Source: Pseudarthrobacter sp. NamE5 (GTDB taxonomy: Bacteria > Actinomycetota > Actinomycetes > Actinomycetales > Micrococcaceae). Taken from it: a stretch of 64,000 nt of DNA. The position numbers and the translations under genes were made by a program. The notes below the pieces were generated by a model, which saw nothing but the letters and a program-made list of their open reading frames with translations, was not told the origin of the DNA and did not search any database. Where the stretch lies: assembly GCF_005796225.1 (NCBI RefSeq), contig NZ_VAHO01000007.1:124001-188000 (forward strand), in the 5' to 3' direction. Below, piece by piece: positions 8,401 through 16,853 of the stretch. Each line of letters opens with the position of its first letter. Positions within the stretch are counted from its first letter, which is position 1.

Positions 8401-8817
8401 TCACACAAAGTCCATCTCCACCTGCAGGAAGCGCTCCGCCTCCTCGACGGCGGCCAGGAAGGCCTCTTTTTCGGTAGGCGACTTCCGTGGCTGGCGGGGA
8501 TTCCATTCATGCGGCGCGGAATGGATGCGCACGAACCCGGTATCCGGCGGCGCATAAAAAATCCCGAAGCGCTGCACCGGCCACTCCGGGGAGGTTTCCG
8601 GGGCCACCAGCAGTGCGGCCTTGAAAGCGGGGTTGTACCACTGGGCGATGGGCCGCCGACGGTCCTCGGTGAACAGCCCCGCGGCGTATAGGGCCGCCGA
8701 CTGCTCACCTGTCTGGGCACACAACCGGTCCCACCACAGTGGCAGTATCCGGTTGTCGCACCGTTGCCATGTGGCCGGAAGCGGCGGTTGTTCCTGCCAG
8801 CGGGGCACGAACAACAT
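8401..8817 (-). CDS. Conserved hypothetical protein, 138 residues
   Basis: I do not recognise a family. The protein is soluble, rich in Trp, Pro and aromatic residues, and has no signal peptide or membrane segment. The ATG at 8817 is preceded by GGGATAAA, a weak ribosome-binding site. The third-position G/C pattern supports coding. It is followed on the same strand by the tRNA terminators, which may also stop its transcript. It may share a transcript with the small membrane protein and the exporter upstream, since all three are on the minus strand. Confidence 0.6.
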   Translation of the reverse strand: MLFVPRWQEQPPLPATWQRCDNRILPLWWDRLCAQTGEQSAALYAAGLFTEDRRRPIAQWYNPAFKAALLVAPETSPEWPVQRFGIFYAPPDTGFVRIHSAPHEWNPRQPRKSPTEKEAFLAAVEEAERFLQVEMDFV

Positions 8818-8883
8818 TTTATCCCGGGAGCAGTGCCCAGCGGCAGGTGCCGAAAGCCCTGCAGCGGGCTCGGGAAAGAGCGG

Positions 8884-9075
8884 TCAGTGACGGTTCCAGG
8901 GGCCGGGGTTGACCCGGTACAGCAGCGCAGAGCCCGCCACCATGCCCAGGATGATGCCCATCGCAGGGTTGCCCAGGGCGCGCCCAGCGAAGTAGCCCGC
9001 GACGGCGCCAAGCACAGCCCCGAGGAAGAGTCCCCGGCCGTTGCGGTACGGTTTCCGCCTCCCAGGATGCTTCAC
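8884..9075 (-). CDS. Small membrane protein, about 63 residues
   Basis: The short frame encodes a basic start (VKHPGRRKPYRNGRG) and two glycine-rich hydrophobic segments (LFLGAVLGAVAGYFAG and GIILGMVAGSALLY). I choose GTG 9075, four bases after the stop of the exporter gene, because the frame further upstream (to 9132) only shadows that gene. The position suggests translational coupling to the exporter. Function is unknown; glycine-zipper membrane peptides of this size are common in actinobacteria. Confidence 0.5.
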   Translation of the reverse strand: MKHPGRRKPYRNGRGLFLGAVLGAVAGYFAGRALGNPAMGIILGMVAGSALLYRVNPGPWNRH

Positions 9076-9079
9076 GGCG

Positions 9080-10303
9080 TCAGTGGATCGAGGGGACGGT
9101 CCGGGGCCGGACCACGATCCAAAGGGCAGCAATCGCCAGCAGGATGCAGCTGGCCTGCACTGCCCCCATTGGGGCGGCGCTGGTAATGCCCAGCCAGCCC
9201 ACCACGGGCGAAATGAGTCCGGCCATCATGAATGTCGAGAAGCCCAGCAGGGAGGCGGCAGTGCCTGCCTGGCCCGCGTGGCCGGCAAGGGCGAGCACCT
9301 GCACGCAGGGGAACATGAAGCCCGTGCCCAGGATGTAGAACCACAGCGGAACCAGTACTCCCCAGAGGCCGAAGCCCAGCTGGTCGAACAGCACGATCAG
9401 CATGGCCATCACGAACATCCAGGCCGTCGCCCCTGCGAGGATCCACTGCGGCGGCACCCGGCGGATGAGGCGGGAACTGGTCTGGATCCCTGCCACGATG
9501 CCCAGCGAGTTGATGCCGAAGAGCAGGCCGTACTCCTGGGCGGAAAAGCCGAAAACGTCCTGGAACAGGAAAGGGGAGGCTGACAGGTAGGTGAACAGGC
9601 CGCCGAAGTTCAGGCCCGCCACCAGCAACAGTCCAACAAACACCCTGTCGCTGAAGAGGATCCGGTAGCGCTGGCGGGCAGTCATGCCGCTCTGCCGGCG
9701 CTTTTCCGGCGGCAGGGTCTCACGCACCAGGAACAAGGCAGCAACGATCACCAAGGTGCCGTAGGCGGCAAGGAACACGAAGATTCCCGGCCACGGCATC
9801 ACCAGGAGCAGCTGTGAGCCGATGACAGGCGCCAGGATCGGCGCCAGGCCGTTGACGAGGGACATGCGCGAGAACATTTTGACCATGGCGTAGCCCGAGA
9901 ACAGGTCGCGCACCATGGCCATGGCCACCACGCCGCCGCCGGCAGCACCTACACCCATCAGGACGCGGAAGATGCCCAGCGAGGTGATGTCGGTGGAAAG
10001 GGCAGCACCCAGGGAGGACGCAATATGCAGAGCCGTGGCCAGGATCAGCGGCGTGCGGCGGCCGAATCTATCACTGAAGGGGCCCACCACCAGCTGGCCG
10101 ATGGCAAAGCCCACCGTAGTACCCGCCAAGGTCAGCTGGACCTGGGCCTCGGTCACCCCAAGGCTTGCCTCCAGCGCGGGGAACGCAGGAAGGTAGAGGT
10201 CGATCGTGAACGGACCCAAGGCAGTCAGCGCGCCGAGGAGAAGGATGTACAGGAGTTTTCGTCGGCGGCTCAACAAATCGCCCGGATTGCTGGGTGTGGT
10301 CAC
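9080..10303 (-). CDS. Multidrug efflux MFS transporter, Bcr/CflA type
   Basis: This is a predicted 12-helix proton-driven exporter of the major facilitator superfamily, DHA1 group. The first helix has the TIDLYLPAFP signature of the Bcr/CflA subfamily. MFS motif A appears as GPFSDRFGRRTP between helices 2 and 3, and motif C-like glycines occur in VLMGVGAAGGGVV. I place the start at GTG 10303 (VTTPSNPGDLLS), since the 46 codons before it are low-complexity and unlike the family. TAGGAT at 10312-10317 lies eight bases upstream, which agrees with a start there. Substrates cannot be predicted. The upstream region is shared with the divergent holin-like gene. Confidence 0.85.
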   Translation of the reverse strand: MTTPSNPGDLLSRRRKLLYILLLGALTALGPFTIDLYLPAFPALEASLGVTEAQVQLTLAGTTVGFAIGQLVVGPFSDRFGRRTPLILATALHIASSLGAALSTDITSLGIFRVLMGVGAAGGGVVAMAMVRDLFSGYAMVKMFSRMSLVNGLAPILAPVIGSQLLLVMPWPGIFVFLAAYGTLVIVAALFLVRETLPPEKRRQSGMTARQRYRILFSDRVFVGLLLVAGLNFGGLFTYLSASPFLFQDVFGFSAQEYGLLFGINSLGIVAGIQTSSRLIRRVPPQWILAGATAWMFVMAMLIVLFDQLGFGLWGVLVPLWFYILGTGFMFPCVQVLALAGHAGQAGTAASLLGFSTFMMAGLISPVVGWLGITSAAPMGAVQASCILLAIAALWIVVRPRTVPSIH

Positions 10304-10482
10304 GGAGATCAATCCTAGGCCCGCCCCCGCCGATTTTTTCAGCGTTGTAGGGCGCGCCGCCCGGCACGCTCCGAAGTTCGCCTCAAACCTGAATGATAGT
10401 TTGGGTGGCACGGACTGTGCAGCTGCTCTTTGCCGCGTCACACCGGAGCCGATTCGACCCCATGACCAGTAAGGCGGAACTG

Positions 10483-11334
10483 ATGAGCGGACGTCACAGC
10501 GGGCCTACCAGCCCCGGATTGCGTATCACTGCCCTGCCCAGGACGCTGAAACTCCTTTTCCGCTTGGCGCCGCGCCAGCTCAACGACGAAATCTCCTTCG
10601 CAAAGATTGAGCTCAAGCGCAAGGGAATGCAGGTGGGAGTCGCCGCGGCGTTTTTGGCTGTGGCGCTCGTTTTCCTCCTGTTCCTTGTGGTGGGACTCAT
10701 CGTTGCGGCCATCATGGGGCTCGCAACCATCATGCCCGCCTGGCTGGCCGCACTCCTGGTGTCCGCTGTGTTCCTGCTGATAGCGCTCATTGGCGGACTG
10801 ATCGGTGCGCGGAAGTTCAAAAAAGCCATGCCGCTCATGCCGGAGGAAACCATCCGCGGCATCAGGCACGATATCGGTGTGGCGAAAGAGGGGTCTGCGT
10901 TCAATCCCGCTGTGCTGGACCCGCAGAGCCCGGAGGGCAAAGCCGCAAAGGCCGCGAAGGACGAAGCCGCCGCGAGGGCCAAAGCCGAGAAGGCGGCGAA
11001 AGCTGCCGAGCACGACAAGGAATTCCCGCACGCATCAGAGCCCGAGCTGGTCCACCGCCTGAGCCAGCGCCGCCACCACCTCAGCGACGTCCGCGACGAA
11101 CTCGGCGATGAGCTGGACGTCAAGACCCAGGCCCGCTTCCTGCTTGGTTCCGCGCAGGTCAAGCTCCGGGAAGGCCAGGCCCTGGCAAGCCATGGGAAGG
11201 ACGTCGCAGCCCAAAAGCTTGCCGCGTTGCCGGGGTCCACCGACCTTGAGAAACGCTGGAAGCCGCTGGCGGCTTTCATCGCCGCCGGGACCGTTTTCCT
11301 GGTGCTGGTCCGGAAGCTCCTCCGCACGTACTAG
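10483..11334 (+). CDS. Holin-like (Phage_holin_3_6) membrane protein with DUF3618-like tail
   Basis: The protein has about 283 residues. Two adjacent hydrophobic helices follow a segment with DEISFAKIELKRKGMQ, a layout seen in the actinobacterial phage-holin-family proteins, which are housekeeping membrane proteins rather than phage genes. An Ala/Lys-rich coiled region follows, then RLSQRRHHLSDVRDELGDEL (DUF3618-like) and a final membrane helix. I prefer ATG 10483 because AAGGCGG lies at 10471-10477 with good spacing. ATG 10462 (MTSKAEL) is in frame but lacks such a site. The cellular role is unknown. Confidence 0.7.
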   Translation: MSGRHSGPTSPGLRITALPRTLKLLFRLAPRQLNDEISFAKIELKRKGMQVGVAAAFLAVALVFLLFLVVGLIVAAIMGLATIMPAWLAALLVSAVFLLIALIGGLIGARKFKKAMPLMPEETIRGIRHDIGVAKEGSAFNPAVLDPQSPEGKAAKAAKDEAAARAKAEKAAKAAEHDKEFPHASEPELVHRLSQRRHHLSDVRDELGDELDVKTQARFLLGSAQVKLREGQALASHGKDVAAQKLAALPGSTDLEKRWKPLAAFIAAGTVFLVLVRKLLRTY

Positions 11335-11400
11335 GACGCTTTCACGGGCCTGCGCCTTACCGCCCGCGGAGGCCGTTCACAATTAGACAGCAGGACCCCG

Positions 11401-12054
11401 ATGGGGCAGCAGGAAGGAAAAGGTCGCGGGGTGAAGTTCATTGGTGCCGGTTCCCGTCCTGGACGTCCCCAAGTGGATCACGACCTCGTGTTCACCATTC
11501 CGAACCTGCTCACAGTGGTGAGGTTCATGGGGGTACCGCTCTTCATCTGGCTGATCCTGGCGCAGCAGGAATACGGTGCCGGAGTCCTGGTGCTGGCGGT
11601 CATGGGCAGCACGGACTGGATCGATGGCTACGTTGCGCGCCGCTTCAACCAGACGTCCAAACTTGGCAGGGTCCTTGATCCCATAGCCGACCGGCTCGCA
11701 CTGATAGCAGTGGCTGTCACCCTGGTCATTGCCGGCGTCGTCCACTGGCTGTACCTCGCCGCGCTGGTGATACCGGACGCTGTCCTGCTGGCGCTGACAC
11801 TGTCCCTCTTCGGGGGCCACCCGGACCTCCCTGTCAGTATGGTGGGCAAAGTGCGCACCGGGCTGCTGCTGCTGGGAACCCCCATGCTGTTGTTGTCCCG
11901 GCTGGACACCGGCTTCTCCGGCGAGCTGTTCGTTGCTGCCTGGATCGTGCTGGGCCTCGGCCTGGTGGGCCACTGGATCGCCGCCTACAACTACTTCTGG
12001 GCCATCCTTCGCAAGGGCCGCCTGCAGGCACACCACGACGACGGGACCGCCTGA
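11401..12054 (+). CDS. CDP-alcohol phosphatidyltransferase
   Basis: This membrane enzyme of 217 residues joins a CDP-activated lipid to an alcohol, making a phospholipid or glycolipid precursor. The family motif D-G-x2-A-R-x8-G-x3-D-x3-D is intact as DGYVAR (75-80), then G89, D93 and D97. About five hydrophobic segments are visible. The acceptor (glycerol-phosphate, inositol-phosphate or other) cannot be told. GTG 11431 (VKFIGAG) is an alternative start with GGAAGG upstream. Its stop overlaps the ATG of the next gene (TGATG), so the two are co-translated. Confidence 0.85.
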   Translation: MGQQEGKGRGVKFIGAGSRPGRPQVDHDLVFTIPNLLTVVRFMGVPLFIWLILAQQEYGAGVLVLAVMGSTDWIDGYVARRFNQTSKLGRVLDPIADRLALIAVAVTLVIAGVVHWLYLAALVIPDAVLLALTLSLFGGHPDLPVSMVGKVRTGLLLLGTPMLLLSRLDTGFSGELFVAAWIVLGLGLVGHWIAAYNYFWAILRKGRLQAHHDDGTA

Positions 12055-12962
12055 TGGTGTGGGTGGCAGTCCTGCTTGCGCTGCTGGGCGCCTTCTGCCT
12101 CGCCCTTGGTGCGCAGCGGCAGGGGAGTGCCGTGAAAGCGGACACCGGCGGCCTGGCCCTCAGCTCCAACGGCTTCCTGCGCCTGCTCCGGAACCCGCGC
12201 TGGGTGTTCGGCCTCCTGCTGCTGTGCGCGGGCATGGCCATGAACGCGGTGGCGCTCGTGTCCGCCCCGCTGACGGTCATCCAGCCCATCGGTGCGATCG
12301 CGCTGGTGATCACCACCATCGTCAACGCCCGGGACCAGGACCTGACCATCAACCGCCCCACGGTGGTGGCCATTGCTGCCTGCGTGACCGGTTCTGCCCT
12401 CTTCGTCCTGTTGGCCGTCAACGTCACCCAGGAGAACCACCATGTGAGCCTGGATGACGAGCTGACCATCGTGCTGCTGGTGGCACTTGCAGTGGGACTC
12501 TTTGGCACCCTGGCCGTCATGTTCAGGCACCGGATGAACGCCTTCGTCTACATCATGGGGGCCGGGGTTCTCTTTGGCTTCGTGGCCGTCCTCACCCGGA
12601 TCATCGGCAAGCACCTGCTCGACCCCAACGGCCTGTTCCTGCTGAACGTTCAGTGGTACTCCGTGGTGGCCATCATCGCCGCCGGCGGCCTCGGATCCTG
12701 GTTCGTCCAGAGCGCCTACTCCACCGGCCCGCCGGACCTGGTGATCGCCGGACTGACGGTCATCGACCCCATCGTGGGGATCGCCATCGGCATTGTGATC
12801 CTCGGCGAACTCCGCCCGGATGTCCACGCAGTTCTGGCCATTGCCATGGGAACCGCCGCGTCCCTTGCTATCGTTGGGGTAATCGCCCTTTCAAGGCACC
12901 ATCCGGAGGTCACGAAGCGCAAGAAGGACGCGCGGAAGGCCGTGGGCCGGGCGAAACGTTAG
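12054..12962 (+). CDS. DMT/EamA-like multi-pass transporter
   Basis: The 302-residue protein has about nine or ten hydrophobic segments arranged in two similar halves, as in the drug/metabolite transporter superfamily. The second half has the typical AGLTVIDPIVGIAIGIVILGE-type stretch near residue 235. It ends in a basic tail (KRKKDARKAVGRAKR). The ATG overlaps the stop of the CDP-alcohol phosphatidyltransferase gene, so a lipid- or envelope-related substrate is possible. That is only inference from position. Confidence 0.75.
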   Translation: MVWVAVLLALLGAFCLALGAQRQGSAVKADTGGLALSSNGFLRLLRNPRWVFGLLLLCAGMAMNAVALVSAPLTVIQPIGAIALVITTIVNARDQDLTINRPTVVAIAACVTGSALFVLLAVNVTQENHHVSLDDELTIVLLVALAVGLFGTLAVMFRHRMNAFVYIMGAGVLFGFVAVLTRIIGKHLLDPNGLFLLNVQWYSVVAIIAAGGLGSWFVQSAYSTGPPDLVIAGLTVIDPIVGIAIGIVILGELRPDVHAVLAIAMGTAASLAIVGVIALSRHHPEVTKRKKDARKAVGRAKR

Positions 12963-13083
12963 CACTGTCCCACCGATTCCACACCAGATTTCGTCAGAAC
13001 CACGAGGCCCGGCGCCCGGCGCCGGCTGCCAACCGTGCTGCCAGTACATGCTGTCCGCACCGTGACCATCAGGAGTTTTCCCC

Positions 13084-14280
13084 GTGACCACGCCCGCAGA
13101 CCAGCGCCCCCTGACCATCCTGATCGCCGCAGACACGTATCCTCCGCATATCAACGGAGCGGCCCAGTTCGGCTACCGCCTGGCCAAGGGCATGACGGGC
13201 CGGGGCCATAACGTGCACGTCCTTGCCTGCCGGGCGGATAACGGCAAGAGCTTCACCGAGTTCCGTTCGGAAGCGACGGTGCACCGGCTCCGCTCCCATG
13301 GCGTACCCACGCATGAGTACTTCCGGATCTGCCTGCCCTGGGAGATCAAAAAGGAAATCAGCCTTCTTTTCGACCGGGTCAACCCTGATGTGGTGCACAT
13401 CCAGAGCCACTATATGATCGGCGAGCACGTCCTGTATGAGGCAGTGAAGCGCGGGGTCCGGATCGTGGCCACCAACCACTTCATGCCGGAAAACCTCAAC
13501 CCGTTCCTGCCGTTCCCGCAGTGGTTCAAAGACATCATCGGCCGCATCTCCTGGAAAGACATGGGCAAGGTCATGGGCAAAGCGGACGTGGTGACCACAC
13601 CCACGCCACTTGCGGCCAAGGCCATGCATGAACATGCCTTCCTGCGCAAGGTGCTGCCGCTGTCCAACGGCATAGACGCCGCTGCCTACGAACTCCAGCC
13701 CGGCGAACAGATCGAGCCGCATCCGCACCCCACGGTGATGTTCGCGGGGCGCCTTGCCGAAGAGAAGCATGTGGACGTGCTGATCGAGGCCATCAGTAAG
13801 ACGCCGCCTGAACTGAACGTGCACCTGGAGATTGTGGGTGGCGGGGAAGTCCGGCCCGCACTGGAGGAGCTCGTCCGCCGGCTTGGCCTGGGGGACAGGG
13901 TGCAGTTCCTTGGCCTTGCCAGCGACGAGGAACTGCGGAAGTGCTACATCCGGGCAGACCTTTTCTGCATGCCGGGCACGGCCGAGCTGCAGTCGCTGGT
14001 CACGCTGGAAGCCATGTCGGCCTCCACCCCTGTAGTGCTGGCGGATGCCATGGCGCTGCCGCACCTTGTGCGCGACGGCGGGAACGGCTACCTTTTCACC
14101 CCCAACGACAGCGACGACCTGGCGAAGAAGATCACCCAGATTCTGGAACTTCCGGCCGACCAGCGTGCCGCCATGGGCCAGCTCAGCCGGCAGATGGTGG
14201 AACCGCACAGCATCCAGGGAACCCTGCAGACATTCGAGGACCTTTACCGCGGCGCGGGCTTCGAGGACAAGGTGGTCTGA
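13084..14280 (+). CDS. Family GT4 glycosyltransferase
   Basis: This 398-residue GT-B enzyme would transfer a sugar from a nucleotide-sugar to a lipid or glycan at the inner membrane face. The N-terminal domain begins TILIAADTYPPHINGAAQF, typical of GT4 glycolipid synthases. The C-terminal domain has PTVMFAGRLAEEKHVDVLIEA and the donor-site acid region around AELQSLVTLEAMS, where the second Glu of the usual E-x7-E pair aligns. GTG 13084 has AGGAG nine bases upstream. It follows the phosphatidyltransferase and transporter genes by 121 bases, so a membrane glycolipid pathway is plausible. Donor and acceptor are unknown. Confidence 0.85.
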   Translation: MTTPADQRPLTILIAADTYPPHINGAAQFGYRLAKGMTGRGHNVHVLACRADNGKSFTEFRSEATVHRLRSHGVPTHEYFRICLPWEIKKEISLLFDRVNPDVVHIQSHYMIGEHVLYEAVKRGVRIVATNHFMPENLNPFLPFPQWFKDIIGRISWKDMGKVMGKADVVTTPTPLAAKAMHEHAFLRKVLPLSNGIDAAAYELQPGEQIEPHPHPTVMFAGRLAEEKHVDVLIEAISKTPPELNVHLEIVGGGEVRPALEELVRRLGLGDRVQFLGLASDEELRKCYIRADLFCMPGTAELQSLVTLEAMSASTPVVLADAMALPHLVRDGGNGYLFTPNDSDDLAKKITQILELPADQRAAMGQLSRQMVEPHSIQGTLQTFEDLYRGAGFEDKVV

Positions 14281-14355
14281 ACGCCCACCGGGGTTTGCTA
14301 GAGTATTTTTGCCCAGCCGCCATGCACCGTGTTGTGTGGAAGGCCCGGGCCGCAA

Positions 14356-14429
14356 GGGGCTATAGCTCAGCTGGTTAGAGCGCGGGACTCATAATCCTAA
14401 GGTCCTCGGTTCAAGTCCGAGTAGCCCTA
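14356..14429 (+). tRNA. tRNA with anticodon CAT (elongator Met, or Ile2)
   Basis: The 74 bases form a cloverleaf with acceptor GGGGCTA against TAGCCCT, D-arm GCTC...GAGC, anticodon loop CTCATAA and T-arm CTCGGTTCAAGTCCGAG. CCA is not encoded. It lacks the three G:C pairs of initiator tRNA in the anticodon stem. Elongator Met is most likely, but a tRNA-Ile whose C34 is changed to lysidine has the same anticodon. The pairs 1-72 (G-U) and 27-43 (C-A) are imperfect. TTTGCTAGAGT at 14294-14304 is a likely -10 region. Confidence 0.9.
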
Positions 14430-14436
14430 CATCCCT

Positions 14437-14481
14437 GAAAACCGCTGCCGACGATCATCGCCTGCAGCGGTTTTCCTTTCT
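14437..14481 (+). terminator. Terminator after the CAT tRNA
   Basis: A 12-bp stem (14437-14448 with 14464-14475) is followed by a T-rich stretch. Confidence 0.75.
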
Positions 14482-14502
14482 TAACCTCCCGGCCTGCGGT
14501 AT

Positions 14503-14518
14503 GTTACTGAACAGTAAC
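14503..14518. promoter_or_regulatory. Operator-like palindrome GTTACTGAACAGTAAC
   Basis: GTTACTG and CAGTAAC form a perfect inverted repeat around AA. The site lies 54 bases before the ATG of the acyl-CoA dehydrogenase gene and after the tRNA terminator, so it probably controls that gene. Its size and symmetry suit a TetR-type repressor. No regulator gene is adjacent. Confidence 0.5.
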
Positions 14519-14571
14519 TTACGGTGATCTTGTCAGAGCAACGGTCACCGCTGATCATTTGCGAGGTAATC

Positions 14572-15759
14572 ATGTCCACTTCTGCTGCCGAATCCAACCT
14601 GCCCTACGCCGACGGTGACTTCTATGCCTTCGAGCAGATGTTGACCGACAAAGAACGGGACCGGTTGGCGGAGGTCAGGGAATTCCTGGCCCGCGAGGTC
14701 CGTCCCATCGCCGTTGACTGCTGGAACCGGGGCGAGTTCCCGATGGACCTGATTCCCAAGCTGGCAGACCTCGACCTGGTCAGTCCAGTCCGCCGGCAGG
14801 GCCACTCGAACCTCTTCGCCGGCCTGCTGCACGCCGAGGTGACACGGGCAGATGCCTCCATTTCCACCTTCATCGGCGTCCACGACGGTCTTTTCACCGG
14901 TTCCATCGAAGCCCTCGCCTCCCAGGAGCAGAAGGATGCCTGGCTGCCGGACATCTACTCGCTCAAGAAGATTGGCGCGTTCGGCCTGACCGAGCCGCTG
15001 GGCGGCAGCGACGTGGCCGGCGGTACCCGCACCACCGCCCGGAGGGAGGGCGGCAACTGGATCCTCAACGGCGCAAAGCGCTGGATCGGGAACGCCACTT
15101 TCTCCGACTGGGTGGTGATCTACGCCCGGGATTTGGAGGACAACCAGGTCAAAGGCTTCCTCGTCGACACAACTCTTGAGGGCTTCAGCGCAACGAAGAT
15201 CGACAACAAGATCGCCCTCCGGACAGTCCAGAATGCCGATATCACATTGGACAACGTGGTGGTGCCGGACTTTTACAAGCTGGCTCACGCCAACAGCTTC
15301 CGCGACGTCAACAAGGTCCTGAAGGTCACCCGGCTCGGGGTGGCCTGGCAGGCTGTTGGCCAGCAGCTGGCTGCCTTCGATGTGGCCCGGCGCTATGCAG
15401 TGGAGCGCCACCAGTTCGGCCGGCCGCTCGCCTCGTTCCAGCTGGTGCAGAGCCAACTGGTCCAGATCCTGGGCAACGCCGTCAGCTCCATGGGCATGAT
15501 GGTCCGGCTCTCCCAACTGGAGGACGCGGGACAGGCGAAGGATGAGCAGTCAGCCCTGGCCAAGGCGTTCACTACTGAACGCATGCGCGAGAGCGCCGCC
15601 ATCGGGCGGAGCATCCTTGGCGGCAATGGCATTGTGACCGACTTCGGGATGGGAAAGATCTTCGCCGATGCCGAGGCCATCTATTCCTACGAGGGAACCC
15701 ACGAAATCAACACCCTGGTTACGGGCCGGGCCATCACCGGCATGTCCGCCATCGTCTGA
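14572..15759 (+). CDS. Acyl-CoA dehydrogenase, glutaryl-CoA-dehydrogenase-like
   Basis: This FAD enzyme oxidises an acyl-CoA at carbons 2 and 3 and passes electrons to ETF. Family signatures are AFGLTEPLGGSDVAGG near residue 140, RHQFGRPLASFQL near 280 and the C-terminal IYSYEGTHEIN with the catalytic Glu374. The sequence is closest to the glutaryl-CoA dehydrogenase/ACOX4 branch, but substrate is not proven. I start at ATG 14572 (MSTSAAESN), which has GCGAGG seven bases upstream; the upstream frame covers the operator. It stands alone between a tRNA terminator and a convergent M23 gene. Confidence 0.85.
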   Translation: MSTSAAESNLPYADGDFYAFEQMLTDKERDRLAEVREFLAREVRPIAVDCWNRGEFPMDLIPKLADLDLVSPVRRQGHSNLFAGLLHAEVTRADASISTFIGVHDGLFTGSIEALASQEQKDAWLPDIYSLKKIGAFGLTEPLGGSDVAGGTRTTARREGGNWILNGAKRWIGNATFSDWVVIYARDLEDNQVKGFLVDTTLEGFSATKIDNKIALRTVQNADITLDNVVVPDFYKLAHANSFRDVNKVLKVTRLGVAWQAVGQQLAAFDVARRYAVERHQFGRPLASFQLVQSQLVQILGNAVSSMGMMVRLSQLEDAGQAKDEQSALAKAFTTERMRESAAIGRSILGGNGIVTDFGMGKIFADAEAIYSYEGTHEINTLVTGRAITGMSAIV

Positions 15760-15783
15760 CTCAGGTTTGCCGGGCAGGCTACG

Positions 15784-16392
15784 CTACCGGGTCAGCGGCA
15801 GGAGGATGGATGGCCGCAGGTCCATGACGAACTGCAGCGGATTCACATAGTCGTCTCCCCGGCGGACACCCCAATGGACGCAGGACGCGGCAGGGCAATG
15901 CCCGGCAACGATTGTGCCGATCGCCTGCCCTGCGGCAACGGGACTACCGGCCGCAAGAGTGCTCTCCACAGGCTCAAAGCTGCTGCGAAGACCGTTGCCG
16001 TGGTCGACGGTAATGACCGGCCGGTCCACCACCACTCCCACGAAGCTGACGGTACCCGCCTCCGGGGAGGCGACCTGGACGCCGTCGGACACTGCTCCCA
16101 GGTCCACGCCCCGGTGGCCGCTGAGCCATGGTTTGGGCGGCGGATCAAAGTCCCGCAGCACCTGCGGGCGTGGAGCCAGCGGCCACTGCCACGAGGGCTC
16201 GGCCGCCACCGGTCCAGCTCCTGCGGCACGGACCTCTGCCGCGGCACCGACGTGCACCGCGGCACCCATGCCTCCTGCCGCCGTCGGGATTTCCAGTCCC
16301 GCAGGTTGTGGACCGTGTGACAGTGGCGCTGCGGCGGACGCCACCGAGGCGGGAAGAAGCAGCACGGCGGCCAGGAGAACCGATGGTTTCAT
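15784..16392 (-). CDS. Secreted M23-type (LytM) peptidase-like protein, degenerate active site
   Basis: The 202-residue protein has a signal peptide (about residues 1-22) and an Ala/Pro/Gly-rich segment, then an M23 fold from about residue 70. The zinc ligands of the H-x3-D motif are present (GHRGVDLG, His93 and Asp97). The second motif, normally HxH, reads CVHWG (Cys171, His173), so the first His is Cys. The usual YxHL motif is replaced by SFEPV. It may be an inactive wall-binding or activator-type LytM protein, or have altered metal binding. It is convergent with the acyl-CoA dehydrogenase gene, 24 bases away. Confidence 0.8.
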   Translation of the reverse strand: MKPSVLLAAVLLLPASVASAAAPLSHGPQPAGLEIPTAAGGMGAAVHVGAAAEVRAAGAGPVAAEPSWQWPLAPRPQVLRDFDPPPKPWLSGHRGVDLGAVSDGVQVASPEAGTVSFVGVVVDRPVITVDHGNGLRSSFEPVESTLAAGSPVAAGQAIGTIVAGHCPAASCVHWGVRRGDDYVNPLQFVMDLRPSILLPLTR

Positions 16393-16853
16393 GCCATCAG
16401 CCTGCCCCTTCCCGAAACGCTCCGGCAGCGCCGGGTCCGGCTATGTGGATAAGGCCTTCGCCGGCGTCACCGATGGCGGCCGGGCGCGGGGGCCTGTAGT
16501 ACACTTGGTGGAGCAGTTTGCTGCGCCCTCAACGCTTTCCATCCAGCGTCTATCCCAATGGTCCATCCAACGGTATATACCGCTGTCCGTAAAGCGTCGG
16601 CACAACTCATTCAGGAGTGTGGGGGAGTGGCGGCTGACTACGCGCATCCAGCCCTTGAGCGGGCGGGGCTTCGGCTTCCGCCTCCAGGGATCAGGCCTCC
16701 TGCGGTCCGTGCCACCAGGCGCGGATGGGAAGCGTGAAGGATGCCAGGAGCACGGCCCAACCGGGCCACGCTGATCAACCGTCAACTATTGGCAGGGTAA
16801 GAAGCCTCCGGGCTCTCTCATGAATGACCTGCCGGAAAATAAGGAGCGTCGGA
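16393..16853. other. 461-base gap upstream of rpsB, no credible gene
   Basis: Neither strand holds a credible reading frame. A possible -10 box TAGTAC lies at 16497-16502, within TGTAGTACACT. If it is used, the rpsB transcript has a leader of about 350 bases. Inside it are a perfect 12-base palindrome CGGTATATACCG (16571-16582) and short hairpins such as GGCGG...CCGCC near 16671 and GGCCC...GGGCC near 16754. I cannot match it to a known leader motif. Confidence 0.45.

Noticed and set aside
10483-11334. Prophage signal from the holin-like gene
   Set aside because: No other phage genes are near, and this holin-like family is a chromosomal actinobacterial protein.
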